DNA of 64,000 nucleotides from Raphanus sativus (Eukaryota; Streptophyta; Magnoliopsida; Brassicales; Brassicaceae). This document shows, one piece after another, positions 45,440-57,759 of the stretch. The notes beneath the pieces were generated by a model. The model saw only the letters and a program-made list of their open reading frames with translations. It was not told where the DNA came from and did not search any database. The translations under genes and the position numbers were made by a program. Position 1 is the first letter of the stretch. Each line of letters opens with the position of its first letter. Where the stretch lies: positions 41,024,908-41,088,907 of the forward strand of contig NC_079516.1 of the NCBI RefSeq assembly GCF_000801105.2, read 5' to 3'.

Positions 45440-45850
45440 GATTGGTTTCTAAGTTCCATTAGTACCTGTAATAATCAGTGACCAGCAATTAGAATGTTGG
45501 GAAGCAGAACCGTCAAGCACAAAGATGATGTTGTTTCGGGATAAGATTCCGAGGAGTCCCAAATCGACTCTACGGAGGAGACATGCGAGCTGAATCGGGT
45601 AATGGCTCAACCACCCCACAATGTCGTTCAAGGAAGTCGTCTATGCCGTCATCCAGGCCCAGTCACCGAGATCCACCATGATCTGCAACAATTTTGATCG
45701 CAGTTTATATAAATTGAGAATCAAACAAAAAGAAGACAAATAAGGAATAATCAAATCTCACCTGTAGTAATCGGTGAGAGTACATCATTTTTCTTCTTTG
45801 AAAACTGGTACAATTATTTTTTCTGTTCTGTCGATTGAAGAACAACGACA
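45440..45850 (-). pseudogene. Unrecognised gene fragment with splice-like sites and an in-frame stop
   Basis: Minus strand: a block from ~45814 (MMYSHRLLQ then GTGAG), then a block from TTGCAG at ~45690 giving MVDLGDWAWMTA, a TAG stop, then TTSLNDIVGWLSHYPIQLAC and RVDLGLLGILSRN to a GTACTA donor at ~45464. It is more GC-rich than the flanks. I do not recognise the protein. A Helitron-type 3' end lies 500 bp to the right (46341), so it may be a captured gene piece. Confidence 0.35.
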
Positions 45851-46315
45851 ACCCTAATCCTCTTTTATATTTTTTTTATTAAACCGAAAAATATGAGGAT
45901 GACGATATGCTTTTTCTCTATTCAAATGCCGTGAAACAATAATGAGACATTCGTTTTCGCACATGTCAGTTATTGGGTTTTGTTTATGAAGCCCACCAGT
46001 TCAAACACGAATTTGGGCCCATCACAATGTTTATAGTTTTACAAATAATCGTTTTCACTTTGGTTCATATATTTCATGTTTAGTTTTGAAAATTGTAAAA
46101 TGTGTAATGTATTATATACTTTAAATTATTTTTCATTATAACTTATGTTACACTTAACATTTATTAATTCTTTACCTCAAAACTTATTTCAATATTGTAA
46201 ATGTCTTTTAATAATGGTCGTTTCTGATAAAATGATTATTAAAATATAAACCAAATCTAAATTAAAATTTTAAAATCAAATGTAATATTTATTTTTTAAT
46301 TGTATAGTCTTACTC

Positions 46316-46341
46316 CGCGCAGGGCGCGGATCTCAACCTAG
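46316..46341 (+). mobile_element. Helitron 3' terminus (5' end not located)
   Basis: Hairpin CCGCGCAGGGCGCGG, then ATCTCAAC and CTAG followed by T. The 5' TC end should be upstream, but I could not place it. The body may include the gene fragment at 45440-45850. Confidence 0.55.
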
Positions 46342-46460
46342 TCAAATAGTAAAATACATTCACATCATATTTGATTTGTTATAGTTTGGATCAGAAATTT
46401 AGAACATACGTCAGTATCAAGAAATACTTTGATTACAAGAATGCATTTTCTAAACTAATA

Positions 46461-46698
46461 CTCCCTCCGTTTCAAATTATATGTCGTTTTAGAGCAAAAA
46501 TTTTGTTTCAAAATAAGTGTCGTTTTATGATTTCAATGCAAAATTTATTGATTTTTTATTCTAAACTATTTTTCTGTTGGTTGAAATCTGGTTAGGTGTA
46601 TTGGTAATGATGTTTTTATCTAGTAAATATACAAACTTAAATGTTTTATAATCCGTGTGCCGAAGTCTAGAATGACAAATAAAATGAAACGGAGGGAG
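46461..46698. mobile_element. Stowaway-type MITE
   Basis: CTCCCTCCGTTTCAAATTAT at the left and AAATGAAACGGAGGGAG at the right, flanked by TA (46459-46460, 46699-46700). 238 bp. Confidence 0.85.
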
Positions 46699-46699
46699 T

Positions 46700-47535
46700 A
46701 ATAAAGTTTCGGGTCTTTTGGACTAGTCCAAACAGATTTGTGTCTTTAACATCTTATCCAAAAAACTCATTTTGGTTTTATAAAAGTAAGTCTACATTCG
46801 ATAATTTATAGAGCTGAGTGAATTCAGACTCACATGTATAGGCATAGCGAAGATGCGATATACTAAAAAAATCTATATTGATAGCAGATTGTTATATGAT
46901 TATTTATTGAACTGCTATCATAGATGATTCAAAAATTATATATTATATACTAACGTTAAATAAATACTATAGTAGAGTGAAACCTAAAATAATACTTAAT
47001 TAATGTTATTTTAAAAAACTAAGTTAGCGGAAATATAAAGTCACTAAATCGCCAATAGTTAGCGAAAAATTAGATTTAGACACCAAAAATATTATTTAAA
47101 CGGCTTCAGTAATGCTATCTAAAATATAATATTTTTATAACGCTAAAAAGGACTATTTGAACCCCTAAACTCTTTCTCTCTCTCTTTCTTTCGCCGAGGA
47201 GGCAAGGCTCATAACGGCTTGAGGACACAAGTCTCATGGCGCTTTGAAGACGCAATATAATATATATATCCGAATAATGATGGTCCAAGCTAGCTATAAA
47301 AACAAATAAAGTTTTTTTTTAACAAATAAAGTTTTTGACATCCACATGAGACGAAGATCCGGATATAATTCAAATTACAGTTACAAATTTTTAAATTTAA
47401 CTTCTTACGCATATACTTATATTTACATAACTGTGTGTATGATGTTAGCGTATAGGTGAAAATGAAAATAGTTGAGGATCCCGTGATTCAAGTGGAGGAA
47501 ATTCACAAACAAATGGTTTAGATTCTAAACAATTA
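46700..47535. other. AT-rich intergenic DNA, no gene recognised
   Basis: Nothing supported, apart from a CTTTCTCTCTCTCTTTCTTTC tract of pyrimidines near 47172. Confidence 0.4.
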
Positions 47536-48469
47536 TTAGAGCTTCATCCATGCATCCTTACAAATGTTTATTTTAATAGAATAAATATAAAAAAAATTTC
47601 ATATCGTGGTTGAATAATTAACCAATCAAAATGATATTAACCATTTTTAATATATTTATTTATATAAAAATTTCATATCGTGGTTGAATATATTTATTTA
47701 TTATATTACATATTCGTCAATTAGTAATTTTTAATTATATTAACCATTTTTAATATATTTATTTATATATTAAAGCACCAATTAATATGTTTATGTATAT
47801 TCATAAATCTATTTTTCAAAAATAAAATATTTTATATCAAATAAAATTCATTTCTGTTTTAATAAAATAGATAGATATGTTTCTAAGTTTTTTATAAGCC
47901 AAAATTTTCTTTTCAATGTTTATTTTTGAGGAAAATATTAAATTGAAATTTAATTATTATATATGTGTGTGAACAATATTAATAATATTATTTAATTCAA
48001 ACATATTAATAAAATGTGCTTATAATTCAATATATATGTGTAAATGATATTAATCATAAAATTATTTAACATATATTTGAAAATAAGTTTATATGTTTTA
48101 ATAAAAAAAACTTTAGTTTATATTTTGTATGTAAAATAAATTAATAACATACACGAATATATATATATTTTTGTCATCTACATGAATATATAATATTTAA
48201 AGTTTGTATGTCATATTTTAAATAAATCTGTTTAATTTTATTATAAAAATGATTAGAGAATATTTTAATTAGAAAATAATGATAAGTTTGGTTAGAGAAC
48301 AATAGTAAGTTTGATTAGAGAATAATTTAACAAATAGATGATTTATAGTTAGTTAATAAATAATTATTAAGTTAGTAGTATAAGTTATAAAAAAAATTCT
48401 CGATAGTATAAGTTATAATTATTATAATGAATAATTATTTTTAAAGGTATTTTAGTTTAATAATATAGA
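47536..48469 (-). mobile_element. Possible decayed Helitron
   Basis: Minus-strand start TCTATATTATTAAACTAAAA (preceded by A). A possible 3' end GGATGCATGGATGAAGCTCTAA followed by T has only a weak hairpin. Internal duplications of TTTCATATCGTGGTTGAATA (47598, 47667) lie near the 3' end. Confidence 0.4.
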
Positions 48470-48502
48470 TGTAAGCAAATGAGCAAACGTCATTGTTTTT
48501 AT

Positions 48503-49377
48503 TTTTATTTTTTTCCAACTGAGATATTATATATATATATAAACAAAGTACAAGAAAGGCCCACAACCGGCCCAACCAACATTACAAACTAAAGACCAAA
48601 CCGTCAGGCCCACAGAAAACGAAACCCAAGCCCGCACCGGTTTCCACTCCCCACGTGTGCGAAACCGCACAAAGAAGGAACGCGTGTCCACTGGTGAAGC
48701 TTCGTCATCTCAACTGGCTGTCGGTCGCCGCCGAGATCGTAAACCGGGATCTCACCGGAATCGCAAGTCACCCACTTCCGCTTCACGAGAAGTCGACGCT
48801 GTAATTAAACAGAACCTATCCACCGGATTCACCGGGAGCACAACCACGACCACCGGGTTCCACCCCAACGACTATGTTGAAGGTATAGGAACCGGAGTCA
48901 TTCAGGGAAAGGCCCGACCTTCAGAGAGCGTCCATCGGTTCCACCGAGACCTTCTCCAAATTCGGCCACCAAACCACCACAAGTAACCACATCTTCCACA
49001 GCTCGGACACATCCGTGATAAACGAAAGCCGGCGACCACCGTCCGAGAAGAAACGGCACGACCCCAGAAGCAAACGCCGGCGATAAACGGTGGAGAATCC
49101 ACCGTCTCCCGGAGACCCAAAACCGGACCACCACCGAAGATATTGATGCATAGCCGGAAGCGAGAAAAATTGATGCGAAAAAGACGCACCGAACCAAAGC
49201 CGAGACGAAGTAAAAAGAAAAGGAAAACAGAGAGAGCTTTGACGGACCGGCGGTGGCTAGAAGAGCCAAGTCCGCCGGCCGGAATCGGTAAATCTCGTCG
49301 GTGTCTCTAGAGAGATGATGGAGAGAAATCTAGAGAGATAAACTTAGCAATCTAAAACAAATATTTTATGAGCTTTT
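48503..49377 (-). mobile_element. Poly(A) retroposon R4 (Sadhu-like), 16-bp target duplication
   Basis: GC-rich 875-bp unit in reverse orientation with an A-rich tail at its left end. A perfect 16-bp duplication, ACGTCATTGTTTTTAT, is at 48487-48502 and 49378-49393. It shares the 20-nt core GGTGGTCGCCGGCTTTCGTT (minus strand of 49021-49040), the CTCTCTAGA-rich 5' end and the GGGCC/GGTCTTT-rich 3' end with R2 and R3, but is otherwise diverged, so it is another subfamily. Overlapping frames on both strands are byproducts of GC content. Confidence 0.8.
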
Positions 49378-49765
49378 ACGTCATTGTTTTTATCTTTACT
49401 CTTTCTTAAAGAAAGTCATCATTAATTAACCAAATAAGTCGGTTGACAAAAAAAACAAATAAAACACCTTTCCCTGCTATTTTTTTATTTTTATTGGGTT
49501 AAAAGTCCTCCCTCTGTCTTTTTTTTTCTTTTCTTTTAAAAGTCTTCCCTGTGTCTTTGTTTATTTGATAGCAAAACGTGCTTATACATGGCATGGATCT
49601 ACTTATAATTATTAGCACAAAATCAAAATAACAACAAAACAAGGGTCCCATAATAATACAATAATAATAACAAAACAAGGATCATGTGGAAAGAAAAAAC
49701 AAAACAAAACAAGGATCCTATAAAGCGGTAACACTAATAATCACCTCATCAAATTATAGTGAATA

Positions 49766-50232
49766 CTCTGTTCCTCAAAATTTATACCAGTTAAATTGAA
49801 TTTTTTGTCAAATTGGTTATAGGTAGGTCCCATTTTTTTCCCTTAAATTTTTTCATGGAAGAATGAATTTATAAAAAAAAAATTCCCTCTGCAATTTTGA
49901 TGAAAAACAAAATGAACAAAAATTCCTTTTTTTTTTCATTTTCTCAAATGAAAATTTGTTTTTTCATTTTGTTCATTTTTCCATTCGTTTAGTGGTCACC
50001 AATCAAAACTATAATGTTTTGGTTTATTACACAAATTTTCTTACAAAATTACTTTGTTCTAAAAGTCACTTTTAAAGATGAATTTTAAAATATTTTAACC
50101 AATTAAAAAATCTAATTAGTTCAATTTTTTTAATAATGTTAAAGCTTCAAAACATTTTTAAACTCCGAAACATCTTATAATTTGAAGTAACATTAATTTT
50201 CTAAAACGTCATATAATTAAAAAGGGAGGGAG
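49766..50232. mobile_element. Possible MITE, ends TACTCTGTTCC / GGGAGGGAGTA
   Basis: A CTCTGTTCCTCAAAA-like left end and AAAGGGAGGGAG right end with TA on both sides. An internal inverted pair (AAAACAAAATGAACAAAAA and its partner near 49960) sits in the middle. It may be composite. Confidence 0.4.
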
Positions 50233-50989
50233 TATATTTTTTACCTGAACACCAATTATATTAAAATAAGCTTCTAAAAACCCAATAAGTTAGGTCATCT
50301 GTGAGATGGTAGAACATATGACATTTTTTACAATGGCATCAACAACAGTGTTTAAGGTTTTTGAAACAAGAATAAAGGTAGACAAAACAAATCAGGAAAA
50401 TAAATTGATGCTCCTAGTAATTTCTTAGATCTTCACCAGATGACACAACGAGGTTTTTTTCTAACACAAGTTGATTGTTTAACCAATCAATTGACAATCT
50501 AATAACATGCAGATTTTTGAGACACCCAGTTCCAAGGCATTGAATAAAACCTCACAGACCGTTAAGACTTCCGCCATATAAGAGAGATGCAGCAAACTTA
50601 ACTAGACATATAAATACCATAATAGTTTAGAATTTCAAAATTTTCAGATAAAATTTTGCTGATACAAATACACAATGATATAACAGAGATTGACAATATT
50701 AGTTACATGATTGAACAAAATGATCTGAAAAAGCGAAAATTAGACAAAAAGATCTTATGAAAAAACATAAAATAATTGTAACTATATTATGGATAAAACA
50801 AAATACATTATATGAAATTGTTTTATAGCTTCACTGAACATTGTAATTATGTTGAAATTTTATATAATAATTAAATTTTCACTCTACTTATTAAATAATC
50901 ATATTTATTTTATATAATAACTTTTATTTTTGTTTTAAATATTTAACATACACATTTTCAACATTCAATTAAATATGGTAATTCATTAA

Positions 50990-51050
50990 ATTAGAACCGG
51001 ATGAAAACACTGTATACTCATATAGAACCGGATGAAAACACTGTATACAC
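50990..51050. repeat. Two-copy 30-bp tandem repeat
   Basis: TAGAACCGGATGAAAACACT followed by GTATAC occurs twice in direct succession (from about 50993 and 51023). Confidence 0.85.
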
Positions 51051-53380
51051 CTACGTTACAAATTGTAACATGTACTTATTGGATGCTTGACGATTTTCTC
51101 TGCTGGATTGGTGTTTCTCATTTTTATATATCTCTTTTTCTCTTATTATCTACTTTTTATTTCAAGTTCAGCTAATAATTCAACCTAATCTTTTGGATGT
51201 TTTATTTTTAACAGTTTGGTGTTTGGTTGTTTAAAAACCTTGTGTTTATGTGGGATGTTTTATTTTCATAGTTTGGATTTTGGTTTCTGAACGAGAAAAT
51301 CGTTTGAATGTTATTTTGGTATTGGTTTTGATTTATTTGTTTGCAAGTACATCAGATTAATTTTGGTAATATTGTTACAAAGTAATTGTTTAGAACCGAA
51401 TCCGATTGAGACTGTTTTTCGGGTTCTAATATAGTTATTAAACTTCAGAAACCGATCGAGAACCGATTTAATCTAACCCAAAATTTTCATGGTTCTTTAA
51501 TGGTTACCAAACTTCAAAAACAAAAAAAAAATTGAGAATCGAAAGAACCGACCTGAATCGAAGAACCGAACGCTCACCCCTAGTAACAATGTTGCGCTGT
51601 GTTTAACTTATTTATTTATTTTATGACTTTATTTTGCTCTTAATTTGTTCTTCCCATTTCCTTTTATTTTCTTACTCTGAGTTACGCTATAACTAACCAG
51701 TCAAAATCTCCAATATATTAAAAGGAATGTATTTTGCATTAAATGTGTTCACATTGATTTTGACACATGGCGGTTTGAGAAACGTTTGAGATTAATTACG
51801 CCTACGTGTCGGCTTGCTAAAGCTTCTCGACAGAATTTGATTATGTTCACGAGAATAAGTTTCCTAATCTGTTTCGAATAAACACAAGCACGTTGTTGGA
51901 TTTTTTTTCTTCTTACCGATGGACGTGAACTAAAGAAGTTTACGTCAATATAAGCCATATGTTTATAAGTAAATATTTTCATGACGATAAAGTTTGAATC
52001 GTGACTTACTTCAAGAAAAAAACAGACTTATGGGGAAAAAACAGAGCACAGAACGAAACCAGAGGATAAAATTTGGTTCATCTATGGTCTATAAGGAAAA
52101 AGCAAACTATGTCATTGTTAATAGGAGAAGTTCATGCAAAGAAATTTTTTTATGCAAACAATAACAGTTTTTGTTACAGGCTTCATGTACTGTTTTAGCC
52201 ATGGCATTGTCTATAAGGAAGAAGCAAAGAAGAAGCTACTATTTAAGAAAAAACTGTAATGTCGTAGCACCATTTTAAAAAAAATCTGTATTTACACAGT
52301 TTTTATGCAAATGATAACCATGTACTGTCGTCACATGGTTTTAACTATCGTAAAGTAAGAGCTATCATTTTCAAAAACTGTGTCTACACGAACGATAACA
52401 CTTCTTCCTCAACTGCATGGACAATTTTAAAGCAAGCAAGGACATTGTAGCAGTTTTTACACAAACAAAAGAAAAAATTTAGAGAAAGCAAAACAGTTTT
52501 TACTACAGTTTCACATTGTCAAGCATTCTCTGCATGTTACTCTCACAAGTAGCTCGGACAATTCTCTACATGACACTCTCACGTGTTATCATAGACATTG
52601 TTTGTGTCATAGGTTATGATATGTAACACTAGATAGTGTTGATGTTATACATATTGGAGTCCTTTATCACATTGTTTAATCATTTTACGTAACTTTATGT
52701 TTTAAGAGACTGAAAAGAGATGAATTGTAGTATAGACGAGCATTTTAATATTACGGTTGATAATTCTAAACCGATAGAAATGAATTGGTAGCCATTGTGA
52801 ATTTAACCGGCTTCTGTTAAGGTTTCGACAATATTAAATGGTATTGACTGATTGGCAAGGTAAAATAATGATATTAAATAGCATATATTTCACAATTTTA
52901 TGTTATGGAAATTTATATATAAGAGTGAAAGGCAAGGTAAAATATTTACCAAACCTAAGACTTCGAGATTGTAAAAGAAACTATGAACATCTCTTAAATG
53001 TAAGTATTTAAGCATATGCAGGACACCTACAACTATCTTAGACGGTTAGAAAATTTGAAAAATACTAATCTATTAGTCAGAGTATTTTAAAAAGGGTATT
53101 TTAATAATCAAATTTAATCTATTGCAGGACATCTCAGAACATAGCTAAATCTACAATTTGCAAGCGAACACTATATTCTACAAGCTCAAGGAAATCAAAA
53201 TCTACCAAGTCTTGCTCATGGCAACAAATTTCCAAGTCAATTCAGTTCAAACAATGTCTACGAGAATAAGGCTATTTATTATACACTCAGACATGGGTTC
53301 GTTATTATTCGGGAGCTAAATTATTTCACCATTGTCTATTAATTGCTGCAATTTAAAAGATTTAATGATGGTTTTGTAAT
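51051..53380. other. Intergenic DNA with TE-like patch, no gene recognised
   Basis: The patch 51390-51585 (GAACCGATCGAGAACC-like, ending CGCTCACCCCTAG) looks like a DNA-transposon terminus. The rest has no supported gene. Confidence 0.35.
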
Positions 53381-53389
53381 AACCTCTAG

Positions 53390-53530
53390 ATGATTCAACG
53401 AGGTTCGTGAAGGAAAGAGGCAGAGTGGTGGAAGCCAAGGTGACGTTGCGGCCATAGTTCTCCGTGAAGCTGTAGAAGAAGGAAATAGAAGAGGATTTCA
53501 AGGCGACGACGCTTGAAAAGAGACCAAGAA
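53390..53530 (-). pseudogene. Short coding-like fragment (transit-peptide-like)
   Basis: A GC-richer patch. On the minus strand, ATG at ~53454 gives MAATSPWLPPLCLFPSRTSL followed by NHLE and GTTATTAC. An overlapping frame gives TENYGRNVTLASTTLPLSF. No family is recognised. It could be a captured first exon. Confidence 0.25.
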
Positions 53531-53765
53531 CCGTTCAAAAAAATCTCGATATAAGTAATTTGATGGTGTTTAAAAAAAAGAGTAATTTGATAAAAAAAAA
53601 AGTTATTCAATTTCTTGATCGATATGATCTGATTGAAAGTTGATCAGCAAAATAGCACTATATTTGCTTTACTATGTTTCAGAGGTTTAATGACCATAAA
53701 CATTTTAATATTTTCTGCAATTATATTTTTATGAAGTTCTTTACAAAATTTTATTATATTGTGTA

Positions 53766-54022
53766 CTCCCTCTGTTTTTATAAGATTCATGTTTTAGATT
53801 TTTCACACTTATTAAGAAAAACATAAAATTTTAGTTACCAATGCATTGTTTTTATTAATTAACAATTCCCCAAAATTTTGAACCAATAAGATTTTAGTAA
53901 ATACAATTATATTTTTGGGAATATACAATTTTTCATTAATTAATGTCTTGAAAATGTAGAAAATGTATCTTTTTGAAACAATTTTTTTTTCTAAAACATG
54001 AATCTTTTAGAAACAGAGGGAG
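53766..54022. mobile_element. Stowaway-type MITE
   Basis: CTCCCTCTGTTTTTATAAGA at the left, TCTTTTAGAAACAGAGGGAG at the right, TA on both sides (53764-53765, 54023-54024). 257 bp. Confidence 0.87.
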
Positions 54023-54514
54023 TATTAGTTTTGAAATGAAAAGTTTCTTATTCTAATTAGCGAACATTATACTAAGTTCGTTTGGACTTTTAAATACCTA
54101 CAAAGTACATAAAAGATTAAACTCTATGTTGTATATTAGTAAGCCAATCTTGGTGTTGAATCCCTCGTTTGAGTTCTTGATAACAGTAATCACGGCAGAC
54201 AATATTGTTTTTCCGGAAAAAAGCTGACAGACAATAGTTCTTACATTCATCTTGCTCATCCCTTGCCTTTGTAACATTAATTAGTTATGGAAATCTCACT
54301 CCAGTTTGTTTTCCAGAGTAAAACTATCAAGCAAGATTTTGTAATTTCTCCAAACATACTAGCTCCGTAGGCTAAGTTCTAAAGCAACTGAATGGTATAT
54401 ACAAAATATATCTTTTATGTCTATTGACTCAGCACATATGTACAGATCCTTCCAACGAATATTTTCAAATTAATGATTTTTTTTAGATAAAATATGTTAA
54501 CAACTTGTATGTCC

Positions 54515-54790
54515 AAACAATATTGGTGACATTTGAAGGTTATGTATTTTATATAAGATAATATAATATTGTTTGTGTTGTTTAAACTTTCATATATGTT
54601 AGACATAATATAAAAAGCTGTATATTAATCAAAATTTATATTACTAAACTAAATAAAAATTAATATCTATGAGTATAAATATACAACTTTTTATATTATA
54701 TCTGATATATATGAAAGTTCAAACAACACAAATAATATTAGATTATCTTATATAAAATAAATAATCTTAAAATGTCACCAAAATTATATG
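54515..54790. repeat. ~100-bp-arm inverted repeat (foldback)
   Basis: Left arm (about 54520-54625: GGTGACATTTGAAGG, TTTTATATAAGATAAT, AAACTTTCATATAT) is mirrored at about 54685-54785 (ATATATGAAAGTT, ATTATCTTATATAAAA, AATGTCACC), leaving a ~60-bp loop. Confidence 0.8.
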
Positions 54791-55125
54791 TACAAATAAT
54801 ACAAATAATATTGGATTTTTATTCAACTATTATTTAGATTTTATTTGATTTCACAAACGTTTAGAAATTAAAAAGAATGAAACCATTAGTTGGACATAAG
54901 ATCTGTTTAAATTTCATATAAAATAAAATCAAATAAATAATAATAATTTTAGATTTATCATCAAAAAATGATAATCTCGATCATTTTAACCGAATAAAAC
55001 AAAATATAGAATGATATTTATATTTTAGGAGATTAAAAACAAAAAATACAATGTAATACAGAACCAATATCAAGATTAAACAGATTTAATTTTTTATTTT
55101 AAAAATAACAAAATAATAATTTCAT

Positions 55126-55153
55126 CCCGTGTAAGGCACGGATTATTACCTAA
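55126..55153 (+). mobile_element. Helitron 3' terminus (CTAA type; 5' end not located)
   Basis: Hairpin CCCGTGTAAGGCACGG, then ATTATTAC and CTAA followed by T. The 54.5-kb foldback may lie inside its body. Confidence 0.5.
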
Positions 55154-55753
55154 TTTTATTGTATTCTTAGATATATATGTAAAATATTTTTGTGATATTT
55201 CTGATTTAGCGTTTATCCTCTTTTTTTTGTGATATTTCTGATTTAGCGTTTATCCTATTTCCGAGGTTCTAAAGAGAATCATCTTTCCCAACCTTGCACA
55301 TTGTAACAACGTGGGAGGCATGTGCGATGTCTGCACATGTAATCAGTTATATAAAAAACAGATACTTATATTATACTATCACTTGTGGATATACTCGAAT
55401 ACTTCTCTTTTGTTCATTTTGAGAAGTATCATACAAACCAGTCTCTCGATTCGGTTTTAAATCTCGACCAACTCCAAAACACATGTCCAATCTCACAAGT
55501 AATTATATATATAATTTTTCTTACTATACACAGAAAACAGGTTTTGGCAGAATATAAATTGCAAAAAGAAGTTACAGGTCCCGATTTAATTTTCGTATAC
55601 ACATCTACCTATCCCTTAAACTCTGAAGCGTATAAGGAAAAAGTTCTTGTCCCAATCATCTATTTTCTCGACCCAATCACCTATTTTCATTTTGTGTAAA
55701 TTCCACACAATCCAGACAAAGTACAACTTACTATATTTAGCTATTTGTTTGTA

Positions 55754-56294
55754 CTTCCTCCGTTTCTAAATAAGTTTCATTTTAACATTTTTTACACTGA
55801 TTAGAAAGTGACGGAAATATATATAACATGTTACTTCCTCTGTATCATTATAAGTGAGTTTTAAGGTTTTTTCACAAAGATTAAGAAACCACAAAATTTT
55901 ATGTGATTTGTCTTGGTTGTATAAAAATAGTATTAAATAATACTAGTTCAACCAATTAAAAAAAGATACACTATTTTGTAATTGGCTAGAGATTTCAAAT
56001 GACAATTAAATTTATCTAGATTAGTGTGAACTTCACTTATTCTGAAACAAAATAAAAATCCTAAAACACCACTTATATTAATACAGAGGGAATATTAATT
56101 ATACATCTATGATCAATGCAGTTTGAGATAAATACTATTGTATTTGAGATATATAAAATTATTTATAAAATCATTGCAGTTTGCAATTAGTTTCTAACTG
56201 AAAATAAGTATGTTTTGTATTGGAATTGTAAAACGTCACTTTTTACGTAACAAAGAAAAATATTAGAATAACACTTATTATGAAACATAGGTAG
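55754..56294. mobile_element. Stowaway-type MITE interrupted by another MITE
   Basis: Outer ends CTTCCTCCGTTTCTAAATAA and, inverted, AATAAGTGTTATTCT...CTACCTATGTTTCAT, with TA at 55752-55753 and 56295-56296. The unit is about twice normal length because a second MITE sits inside (55834-56092). Confidence 0.65.
55834..56092. mobile_element. Inner (younger) Stowaway-type MITE
   Basis: CTTCCTCTGTATCATTATAA at the left, TTATATTAATACAGAGGGAA at the right, TA at 55832-55833 and 56093-56094. 259 bp. Inserted into the element at 55754-56294. Confidence 0.78.
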
Positions 56295-56296
56295 TA

Positions 56297-57350
56297 TTAC
56301 TTTATCATCAAATAACCTTTCACCTTAATGCTATTACAAGTTAAGTAGAAAACTTTAGTATTTCTACATGTGAAAATGTGAAACATTTTTAAAATTTAGC
56401 TGTATTTTGATATAGAATTTCTAAAGTTTAGAAAACATTTTTTCATCAAATATTTTGTATAGCATTCTTTTTTAATTTGCACTATAGAAATATAGGCATT
56501 ATAAAGGTTATTTTTTGTATTTAATTTGTGATAAATAGTAGTAAAAAAAAAGATGCAATATTTGGTTCATTTGTCCTATGTACAAATCAAAATCGGATAA
56601 TTTTTTTCTTTTACTCAGAGTAGAGCATAAACCTAAAAACAGAATAAGAAAAGGAATAAGCCCATTCATGAACAAGAAAAAACATCTCCATTTCAACTGA
56701 ATCTCGATGAAAAAAAAATATCAATGAATCAAGTTAGTATCACGACAAATAAACTATGATCAAGGTTTCGCCGTAAATAGTCCGTCATAACATATATTTT
56801 GTCGTATATTCTTCGTTAGTGTTACGATGAAACATTTCATCTTAAACACAATCTATATGTATTTTAGTGTGTCATGTAAACACCTCGTGAATATTTTATT
56901 GTAAAGTAGTCGTGATATTTCTAAGTTATATAGTGGTTACGACAAATTTACAGAAACTGATTATTCTTTGTAATGTCTCATGAAGGATTAAAAAGTGATT
57001 GCTTGTAAGTTCGTCGTAGATCTTACGAGGAATTTATATATTCATTCATAGTTATAATTGATAACTAGGAATGAATATACGAAGAATTTATAATTCATTC
57101 CTATTTATTTCTCAATTATTCAATATATATTTTTTATTTTTTATTTTATAACACGTAAAAATGTAAAATAAATAATAATGTACGTAAAAATAATTTATAT
57201 ATTTATTTTTTGTAAGATGTGGATCTTAAACTAGTTAGATAAGTAAAAAAAGCCCATTCGTTTCGTCCGATTAAAAAAAGATAGGCTACAGAAAATGCTT
57301 ATATATTGTGTGAACTGAAATCTATTACAAACATTTCAATCTGAATTTAT
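56297..57350. other. Intergenic DNA upstream of ASN1, TE-like
   Basis: 56700-57060 has dispersed CGTCGTA/TACGA motifs of the kind found near the ends of CACTA or MULE elements. A weak Helitron-like end (GTGGATCTTAAACTAGT) lies at 57219-57235. No gene. Confidence 0.35.
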
Positions 57351-57399
57351 ATACTGTTTTAGGATAGCAAAATGCTTATCTACGATCAACCATTCTCCA

Positions 57400-57700
57400 G
57401 ATACCACGTGTATGATTCTAAATCAATCGGAAGAGTCATTTAAAATATTTTCCAACGTCAGATCAAGTATCTATCCAGTGCTGACTCAGCCGGTTAAACC
57501 TAAACCGGAACTGCCTCACTATTAAAACTAGAATAAACCGGCGAAACCGAAAGAAATACTCCAATCAGCCGGAAAAACAACACGTGGCAACAGCTACCCG
57601 GTTCTTATCCGGTTACGAGTAAAAATAAAATTGGCCCCTTCACACGAAACGCGACTTCACGTCGCCGCTTGGACTCTATAAATAGAGCAATCGGTCGCAG
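57400..57700 (+). promoter_or_regulatory. ASN1 core promoter with two G-boxes and TATA box
   Basis: TATAAATA at 57677-57684 lies 76 bp before the start codon. G-box CACGTG cores are at 57581-57586 and 57405-57410. In Arabidopsis, ASN1 (DIN6) is induced by darkness and sugar starvation through C/S1 bZIP factors acting on ACGT/G-box elements; the sites here are compatible with that regulation (inference). Confidence 0.75.
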
Positions 57701-57759
57701 AGAACAAGACATCAAACAAGCAAATACCAATAATATTATTTTGCGAACAAACAAGAAAA

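Noticed and set aside
57215..57235. Helitron 3' end before the ASN1 promoter
   Set aside because: The terminal ACTAGT is present but the hairpin is too weak and no 5' end was found.
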